The position numbers and the translations under genes were made by a program. A stretch of 64,000 nt of DNA from JACKCP01 sp034007295 (GTDB taxonomy: Bacteria; Desulfobacterota; Desulfobacteria; Desulfobacterales; JACKCP01), in contig JAVERC010000002.1 in the NCBI GenBank assembly GCA_034007295.1, positions 1 to 64,000 on the forward strand. Direction: 5' to 3'. Below, one piece after another: positions 58,979 to 64,000 of this stretch. The notes beneath the pieces were generated by a model that saw nothing but the letters and a program-made list of their open reading frames with translations, was not told the DNA's origin and ran no database searches. Numbering within the stretch: the stretch's first letter is position 1; each line of letters starts with the position of its first letter.

Positions 58979-59494
58979 TTAGTTCCTGAGGGTAAACTCG
59001 TCAATATAAATGTATTCTATGTTGGAAAATATACGTTTTCTGATCTGATTTTCTATTATAACAAGGATTTCATCTTTGCTGCCTGTGCTTATTTCTTTTC
59101 CAGAATATGGTGATACAGCTATTGATGCTGCAAATGAAATTCTTTCCCATTTTCTTCTCATTTCTTTTATTCCGTCTGAATCGCTGAATCTGAAATCAAA
59201 TGAAATGGAAAGATAGCTTCCGTCGGAAAGTGAAGTAGAAAATCTAGTTTTAAATGAAGGTAAATTTTTTATTTCTTCTTTTGAAGGATTTCCCTTGTTG
59301 TTTTCTGTGATTTTTCTTTCAGTAAAAAGCCTGTATTGCCGGTTTCTTGTCTGATAAATATCTCCAAGTCCTTTGAATTTGAATTTTCTCTGATAATATT
59401 GGTGATAAATAAGGCCAGAAGCTGTGATAAAAATTAAAAGAGCTGTAATAATAATATATTTAATGTATTTTTTTTTCTTATTGGTTTTATTCAT
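58979..59494 (-). CDS. FliL-like membrane-anchored protein
   Basis: About 171 aa. One N-terminal membrane helix (YIIITALLIFITASGLIYH) and a periplasmic domain whose end, ILVIIENQIRKRI and YIYIDEFTLRN, resembles FliL. FliL supports the flagellar stator, but no flagellar genes are near. ATG 59494 overlaps the upstream lipoprotein stop; AAGG ten bases upstream. Confidence 0.55.
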   Translation of the reverse strand: MNKTNKKKKYIKYIIITALLIFITASGLIYHQYYQRKFKFKGLGDIYQTRNRQYRLFTERKITENNKGNPSKEEIKNLPSFKTRFSTSLSDGSYLSISFDFRFSDSDGIKEMRRKWERISFAASIAVSPYSGKEISTGSKDEILVIIENQIRKRIFSNIEYIYIDEFTLRN

Positions 59495-60551
59495 CAGGAT
59501 TGTACCTTGCTTCAAATCTTATTGAGAGAATTTTACCAGGCTTGAGCTGTGGAACAATATTTATATCCCACTCTATTTTAATATTTCTTTGATCAAGAGC
59601 AGTTATTTGTGCATAAATTTTTTCTCCTGCCTGATCCTGGATAAATTGTGGGTCATCATCTGAGTATATCTCGTAATCTAGTAAGTTTGTGTGCTCTTTA
59701 ACAAATTCACACTGCCAGTCCCAAAGTCTTGCATCTCCCGAAGCCATAACTTTTTCAAACATTTTGAAGCTGTCAAATATTACAAAGGATCCATCTTCTG
59801 AAAGTTCGGCCTGATAACCACTTAAATGATTCAAAGTAAAAAATCTGTCAACTATTTTTATAAGTTGATTGCCTCTGTATAAAAACATGCTCAAATGCCA
59901 TGGGTCTCCACACATAGTGCCTTGTCTGTTTATGCAGCCTTTGATTCTTAGTGCTTTTGTTCCATCAGCCTTTGTATAATAATAAGGTTTTCCTGTGAAG
60001 TATTCACCTTTTACAAGTTCAGTCTGGGGATAATAGGGCAATTCGTTTTCTACATATGATATATAGTTTGAAAAATGGTTTGTTTCAAAATAAATGATTT
60101 TTTTATCTGGATCTATATTTTTTGGATTGACTTCTGTCCATTTGCCAAGGATAGGGTCGTAATATTTTATGCCTATTTTTTGTGATGAATCTGAAAATCT
60201 GGGAAAGTATGGAATACCAAGTGTTATTTTTTTATTAAATATAAGACCTTCAGGAGAAAATTTAATGCAGTCTCCGGCCTGGCTTATTTCAGGTTCAAGA
60301 TCAGCTGGCAGATAATCCTGTTTTTTCAAGACTATGGTTTCATTTGAATTTAGAGCGTTTTCAGGAAAAATTGCCAGGGCTTTGCTGTCTGAAAATTCAA
60401 GGTCTACAATACCGCCTTTACTGCCAATTTCTTTGGAAGATGTCAAAATTTTGTCATTATTTGTGTTTGTTGTTTCATTATTGTCGCATCCATGGGATGA
60501 CATTATTAAAACTATCATTATAATTGATTGGAAAATTTTTGAATGTTTCAT
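59487..60551 (-). CDS. Lipoprotein with ZU5-like domain
   Basis: 354 aa. Lipobox MSSHGC (Cys22). Residues ~40-135 resemble a ZU5 domain (GSKGGIVDLEF, ALAIFPENALNSNETIVLKK). The rest is beta-rich and unrecognised. Coupled to the FliL-like gene by overlap, so the two may act together at the membrane. Confidence 0.65.
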   Translation of the reverse strand: MKHSKIFQSIIMIVLIMSSHGCDNNETTNTNNDKILTSSKEIGSKGGIVDLEFSDSKALAIFPENALNSNETIVLKKQDYLPADLEPEISQAGDCIKFSPEGLIFNKKITLGIPYFPRFSDSSQKIGIKYYDPILGKWTEVNPKNIDPDKKIIYFETNHFSNYISYVENELPYYPQTELVKGEYFTGKPYYYTKADGTKALRIKGCINRQGTMCGDPWHLSMFLYRGNQLIKIVDRFFTLNHLSGYQAELSEDGSFVIFDSFKMFEKVMASGDARLWDWQCEFVKEHTNLLDYEIYSDDDPQFIQDQAGEKIYAQITALDQRNIKIEWDINIVPQLKPGKILSIRFEARYNPDE

Positions 60552-60638
60552 ATTATTCTCTTTTTTGAAATATTTTTAAATTAATATTTAAGGTGATAAA
60601 AGCAATTTTTGTACCAAAAAAGAAAGGGGTTTTTAGAA

Positions 60639-60971
60639 ATGGATGAAATTTTATCTAAATTTCCGGTTTATCTTGTAAACAAGTTTAAAAATATTCCTGA
60701 TCCGGAAAAAATGAATGTTCTTGAAAATGCAAAACTTTTAAATATTTCTGAATTAGAACCAGATGAGGACATGATTGAAGCCTTTGATGAAGCAATAAGA
60801 TATAAGGATGCTAAAGTATCGCTTATTCGGCTTATGCTTGAGGGAATAATAGAAGATGATGTAAATGACAGGCTTGAAGCAAAGGAAATTGCAGCTTCCC
60901 TTTTGAATAAATATCCTATTTCAGAGGTGATGAAAGTTTATGAGGAAAAGTACAGGGCAGAGGCAAATTAA
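60639..60971 (+). CDS. Small helical protein, unknown
   Basis: 110 aa, acidic and helical (LLNISELEPDEDMIEAFDEA, EGIIEDDVNDRLEAKEIAA). ATG 60639 has AAAGGGG upstream, an upstream in-frame TTG at 60609 has not. Overlaps the RibD-C gene by 32 bases. No family recognised. Confidence 0.6.
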   Translation: MDEILSKFPVYLVNKFKNIPDPEKMNVLENAKLLNISELEPDEDMIEAFDEAIRYKDAKVSLIRLMLEGIIEDDVNDRLEAKEIAASLLNKYPISEVMKVYEEKYRAEAN

Positions 60972-61470
60972 GGTTATCCTTGTTATGGCTTTGACTGCTG
61001 ATGGTTTTACTGCAAGATTTTCCAATGAGTACACTGACTGGTCTTCTGCTGCTGATAAAAAGCTTTTTTTAGAAATATCAAAAAAAGCAGGGGTGGTAAT
61101 AATGGGGAAAAATACTTATAATACATTAAAATCACCCCTAAAAAACCGTCTAAATATTGTTATGGGTAAAAATGATATAAATCAGGTGGAAAAAAATTTG
61201 AGATTTTTTTCAGGAGATCCTTTACTTCTTCTTGAAGAACTTGAAAATCAGGGCTTTAAAGAAGCTGTTTTATGCGGAGGAGCTTCAACAAATACAGTTT
61301 TTTTTGAAAAGGATGCAATTGATGAGGCAGTATTTACAATTTCACCTTTAATGTTTGGTAAAGGAATTTCTGTGTTCAATACCAAAATTAATTGCAGGCT
61401 TTTTTTAGAGGAATGTAAAAAAATAGATAAAAATACAATTATGCTCAGATATCTTTTTAATAAGGAATAA
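60940..61470 (+). CDS. RibD C-terminal/dihydrofolate-reductase-like protein
   Basis: 176 aa. DHFR-fold reductase group: VILVMALTADGFTARF, VVIMGKNTYNTL, AVLCGGASTNTVFF, ISPLMFGKG. Stand-alone RibD-C proteins may reduce pyrimidine intermediates or other substrates. The deaminase half is absent. Overlaps the preceding gene, two bases before the next. Confidence 0.85.
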   Translation: MRKSTGQRQIKVILVMALTADGFTARFSNEYTDWSSAADKKLFLEISKKAGVVIMGKNTYNTLKSPLKNRLNIVMGKNDINQVEKNLRFFSGDPLLLLEELENQGFKEAVLCGGASTNTVFFEKDAIDEAVFTISPLMFGKGISVFNTKINCRLFLEECKKIDKNTIMLRYLFNKE

Positions 61471-61472
61471 TC

Positions 61473-62321
61473 ATGAAAAAAAATCTAACTCAAAAACAGG
61501 GGCCGCCGGTTTTTGTGATATCATGCGGAGAAGGTATAAACGGTGAACAGCTTTTAAAATCAGCACTTGTTCAGTTCCCTGATTACAGATGCCAGTTAAA
61601 AAAAATTGCCCATGTCAAAAGAAAAGAGCAGGTTGAAAAGGCTGTTCTAGAAGCTTTGGAAGTCGGCGGAATTATTCTTCACACCCTTGTTTCAGACGAT
61701 ATAAGAGCTCATCTTGAAAGTTTTGCCGCAAAACATAATATTTCAGCTATTGATGCAATGGGGCCTCTTCTTGATATTTTATCAGAAAAATTTAATGAAA
61801 AACCAATTTGTGAGCCAGGAAGGTTCAGGCGTTTTAACCAGGTTGATATGAACAGGATAAATGCAATTGAATTTGCAGTATCCCATGATGACGGAGTAAA
61901 TCCCCATGATCTTGAGCAGGCTGAAATTATTCTTGTAGGAGTTTCAAGATCAGGGAAAACTCCCCTAAGCATGTATCTTGCCTTTCAGGGATGGAAGGTA
62001 GCAAATGTTCCAGTTGTTATTGATCTGCCTCTTATTGAAGAACTTTTATTAGTTGACAAAAGAAGAGTAATTGCACTTTTTATTGATACAGAGCAGCTTA
62101 TGTCCCACAGAAGAATCAGAAGGGGAAGGGTAGGTATGGATAATACAGGTATAGATTATTCTTCAGCATCTGGTGTTTTTAAAGAGGTTGAGGCTGTAAG
62201 AAAGCTCTACAGGCAAAACAGGTTTACAATGATAAATGTCAGTAATAAGCCAATTGAATCAAGTGCAGAAGAAGTTGTTTCTATTATAAAAAGAAGGTTT
62301 CCTGGTGGAGCTCATAAGTAG
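61473..62321 (+). CDS. Pyruvate,phosphate dikinase regulatory protein (PPSR/DUF299)
   Basis: 282 aa bifunctional kinase/pyrophosphorylase family. P-loop GVSRSGKTPLSMYLA (about residue 152-166), GWKVANVPVV and RRVIALFID are diagnostic. It uses ADP to inactivate PPDK or PEP synthase and Pi to reactivate it. The dikinase is not in this window. Its stop codon TAG is supplied by a dispersed repeat (62319). Confidence 0.93.
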   Translation: MKKNLTQKQGPPVFVISCGEGINGEQLLKSALVQFPDYRCQLKKIAHVKRKEQVEKAVLEALEVGGIILHTLVSDDIRAHLESFAAKHNISAIDAMGPLLDILSEKFNEKPICEPGRFRRFNQVDMNRINAIEFAVSHDDGVNPHDLEQAEIILVGVSRSGKTPLSMYLAFQGWKVANVPVVIDLPLIEELLLVDKRRVIALFIDTEQLMSHRRIRRGRVGMDNTGIDYSSASGVFKEVEAVRKLYRQNRFTMINVSNKPIESSAEEVVSIIKRRFPGGAHK

Positions 62322-62359
62322 CTGCTGAACAAAAAAATTTAGTTTTCGGCCAACCACTA
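62319..62359. repeat. Internally deleted repeat, copy 6a
   Basis: TAGCTGCTGAACAAAAAAATT...CGGCCAACCACTA: only the two ends of the TAGT family joined, 41 bp. Its first bases form the stop codon of the PPSR gene. Confidence 0.7.
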
Positions 62360-62361
62360 AA

Positions 62362-62446
62362 TAGCTGATGAACCAAAACGGCCTTTTTTGTCCATAAAAT
62401 ACTAAATGTATTCAAAGGTTAAATTTTTAATATTTTTTGAACGGAA
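62362..62446. repeat. Truncated repeat, copy 6b
   Basis: TAGCTGATGAACCAAAACGGCC then TTTTTTGTCC, AAATACTAAATGTATTCAAAGGTTAAATTTTTA, matching the left half of copy 4; the right terminus is missing. Lies two bases from copy 6a. Confidence 0.7.
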
Positions 62447-62500
62447 ATAAAATTAAAGATTTTAAATCAATAACTAAAAATTTTGAAATTATAAAAATAA

Positions 62501-62526
62501 AAAGCTCCGGATTATACCTGGAGCTT
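62501..62526 (-). terminator. ftsY terminator
   Basis: On the minus strand AAAGCTCC AGG...CC GGAGCTTT with one bulged base, then TTTTTATTTTT. Ten bases after the ftsY stop. The plus strand also ends in TTATTTTTT, so it could act both ways. Confidence 0.8.
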
Positions 62527-62535
62527 TATTTTTTA

Positions 62536-63540
62536 TCAGGCTAAAATCGCATCTAAAAATGACTGTGGATCAAATTTCTGGAGATCCTCAATTTTTTCAC
62601 CAACTCCAATATATTCAACTGGAATATTAAATTCTTTTTGAATAGCTGCAGCAATTCCACCTTTTGCTGTTCCATCCATTTTAGTAATAATAATTCCAGA
62701 AATATTTACAGCTTCATTAAAAATTTTTGCCTGGTTAAGTGCATTTTGACCTGTTGAAGCATCAACAACAAGAAGTACTTCATGTGGAGCTCCTTCAAGG
62801 CGTTTATTTATTGTTGATCTTATTTTTACAAGTTCCTTCATAAGGTTGTCTTTGTTGTGAAGCCTTCCAGCAGTATCAATTATAATAATATCTTTTTTTC
62901 TTGCAATTCCTGCATCAACACTGTCAAAGGCCACTGCTGCAGGGTCAGTTTTTTCTTTGTGTCTTACAAAATCACTTTCAGATCTTTTTGCCCATTTTTC
63001 CAGCTGTTCAATAGCAGCAGCCCTGAATGTGTCAGCAGCTCCAATTAAAACAGATTTGCCTTCTTGGGAGAATTTGTAGGCAAGTTTTCCTATTGTTGTT
63101 GTTTTACCAACTCCATTTACACCAGTAACAAGAATTACATGGGGTTTTTCATAATTTTTTTCCTCAGGTTTTTTCATAAATGATAAAAGTTGGTTTTTTA
63201 TAAAATTTTTTAGTTCTTCCGGGGATTTTATTTTTGATTCGTTTTGTTCAATAAGGGATATAAGCTCCATGGAAGTTTTAACACCAAGATCTGATGAAAT
63301 AAGCTTTTCTTCCAGCTCTTCAAGGTGTGAAAGGTTTAGCCTGTTTCCGGTAAACAAGTCTTCAATATCTGAAGTAAGAATTTCCCGGGTTTTTGAAAGC
63401 CCTTTTTTAAGGGATGAAAAAAAACCTTTTTTTTCTGTGGATTCTTTTTCTTTTGAATCTTTAATTTCTTTTTTTAAGTTTTCTTCAATCCAGGTTTCAT
63501 TAGAATTTATTTTCTTTTTACTTTTTTTCCCAAATATCAT
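62536..63540 (-). CDS. ftsY: Signal recognition particle receptor FtsY
   Basis: 334 aa. Short Lys/Glu-rich N-terminal A domain, then NG domain: LEELEEKLISSDLGV (N), G1 VTGVNGVGKTTTIGKLA, G2-like AADTFRAAAIEQL, G3 IIDTAGRLHNKD, G4 TKMDGTAKGG. It docks ribosomes with SRP at the inner membrane. Own transcript with terminator. Confidence 0.97.
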   Translation of the reverse strand: MIFGKKSKKKINSNETWIEENLKKEIKDSKEKESTEKKGFFSSLKKGLSKTREILTSDIEDLFTGNRLNLSHLEELEEKLISSDLGVKTSMELISLIEQNESKIKSPEELKNFIKNQLLSFMKKPEEKNYEKPHVILVTGVNGVGKTTTIGKLAYKFSQEGKSVLIGAADTFRAAAIEQLEKWAKRSESDFVRHKEKTDPAAVAFDSVDAGIARKKDIIIIDTAGRLHNKDNLMKELVKIRSTINKRLEGAPHEVLLVVDASTGQNALNQAKIFNEAVNISGIIITKMDGTAKGGIAAAIQKEFNIPVEYIGVGEKIEDLQKFDPQSFLDAILA

Positions 63541-63709
63541 ATTTTTACCTCTTGAAATTTAATTTTAATTTAAAAATTATCTGTGCTGAAATCTTATTTT
63601 TTTATAAGGTTCAGAAATTATTTTATTAAAAAAATTTATGCTGATAAATACATATTAATTATGCAAAAAACAAGAAAAGTATTTACAGCCGTAAACCAAA
63701 GGTTTTTTT

Positions 63710-64000
63710 ATGCTTAAAACAATAATTTGCAGCGGAATATCTTGTGGTGAAAAAAAAATTTTGGAAATAGCACAAATATACGAAATTGAGACTAAAGGCT
63801 GTACCATAAAAAATTCACTATCAAGCCCCAAAAAATTTGGTCTTGAAATTGCTTCATCTGAAAAGGATGCTGATTTTAAAAATGCTGAACTAAGTGACGG
63901 GGTTGTTTGCATATCAGAATCTGCCTTTCTAGAAAGCGGCTGTTTAATTGAATTGAAAAATTTTTGTATTCAAAAAAATATTCATTTTTATTTTATGGAT
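63710..64000 (+). CDS. Putative molybdenum-carrier/SLOG-like protein (partial, runs off window)
   Basis: 97 codons are open to the end of the window. MLKTIICSGISCGEKKILEIAQ resembles the start of the putative Mo-carrier/YpsA fold (usually GGQTGVDRAAL), but the residues are degenerate. SDGVVCISESAFLESGCLIELKN matches the later '.DG.....G.L.GT' block. AAAGG lies seven bases before the ATG. Without the 3' part the family is tentative. Confidence 0.5.
   Translation, partial: MLKTIICSGISCGEKKILEIAQIYEIETKGCTIKNSLSSPKKFGLEIASSEKDADFKNAELSDGVVCISESAFLESGCLIELKNFCIQKNIHFYFMD

Noticed and set aside
1..64000. tRNA or rRNA genes
   Set aside because: I looked for T-arm motifs and acceptor-stem symmetry in the gaps and found none.

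Overview
The window reads as ordinary chromosome from an AT-rich, Gram-negative, probably anaerobic bacterium. I place it in the Desulfobacterota, most likely Desulfobacterales, from gene content (inference, no database search). The clues are a selenocysteine-containing SelD, a sigma-54 activator next to a -24/-12 promoter, F0 genes (atpZ/I/B/E) separated from F1, a PfaD/acyltransferase pair, a GlcD-type oxidase, an O-antigen ligase and a YejM-type protein. Many starts are TTG with a good Shine-Dalgarno. I see no tRNA, rRNA, CRISPR array, prophage or transposase gene.

Layout. 0.2-5.7 kb: glycerol use (glpA, glpB, glpF, glpK; no glpC). 6-8.9 kb: a gamma-carbonic-anhydrase-like protein, an acetyl-CoA hydrolase/CoA-transferase gene behind a textbook sigma-54 promoter with upstream repeats, and a vapBC pair. 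9-19.8 kb (minus strand): a PAS/PAS/AAA+/Fis regulator, a membrane protein, a Cys-rich protein, a malonyltransferase-like protein, PfaD carrying in-frame repeats, XerD, an Xaa-Pro peptidase and a SUMF1-domain protein with a long acidic tract. 19.8-22.5 kb (plus strand, divergent): a ParA-like NTPase with an unusual P-loop, a small acidic protein, and a zinc-ribbon protein with 28 perfect 15-bp repeats. 22.6-25.5 kb: thioesterase, histidine kinase, response regulator with TPRs. 25.5-31.1 kb: comF, a nitrilase-family amidase, pgeF, selD with an in-frame UGA and hairpin, then F0 genes whose c subunit has sodium-type ligands. 31.2-35.1 kb: uvrA and pdxA. 35.8-38.6 kb: a divergent dnaA and glcD. 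38.6-46.3 kb: LPS/envelope genes. 46.4-50.7 kb: hflX, dnaB, rplI, rpsR, rpsF. 51.1-55.6 kb: a porin and two lipoproteins. 56.2-60.6 kb: small enzymes, a methyltransferase, a glycosyltransferase, a FliL-like protein and a ZU5-like lipoprotein. 60.6-64 kb: a small protein, a RibD-C protein, the PPDK regulator, ftsY, and the start of a putative molybdenum-carrier-like gene running off the end.

Three features cut across the window. First, a roughly 125-145 bp family of non-coding repeats with imperfect terminal inverted repeats (TAGT...CGAAAA) occurs at least seven times between genes, whole or as remnants, and twice supplies the stop codon of the neighbouring gene. Second, in-frame tandem repeats expand several proteins (PfaD, the zinc-ribbon protein, the SUMF1 protein), and palindromic elements have entered the pfaD reading frame. 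Third, several regulatory architectures can be read directly: the sigma-54 promoter with upstream repeats, a two-site vapBC operator, a terminator whose 3' arm is the next gene's Shine-Dalgarno, and a likely structured rpsF leader. The best candidates for undescribed biology are the SUMF1/ParA-like/zinc-ribbon locus at 17.3-22.5 kb and the repeat-laden PfaD gene.
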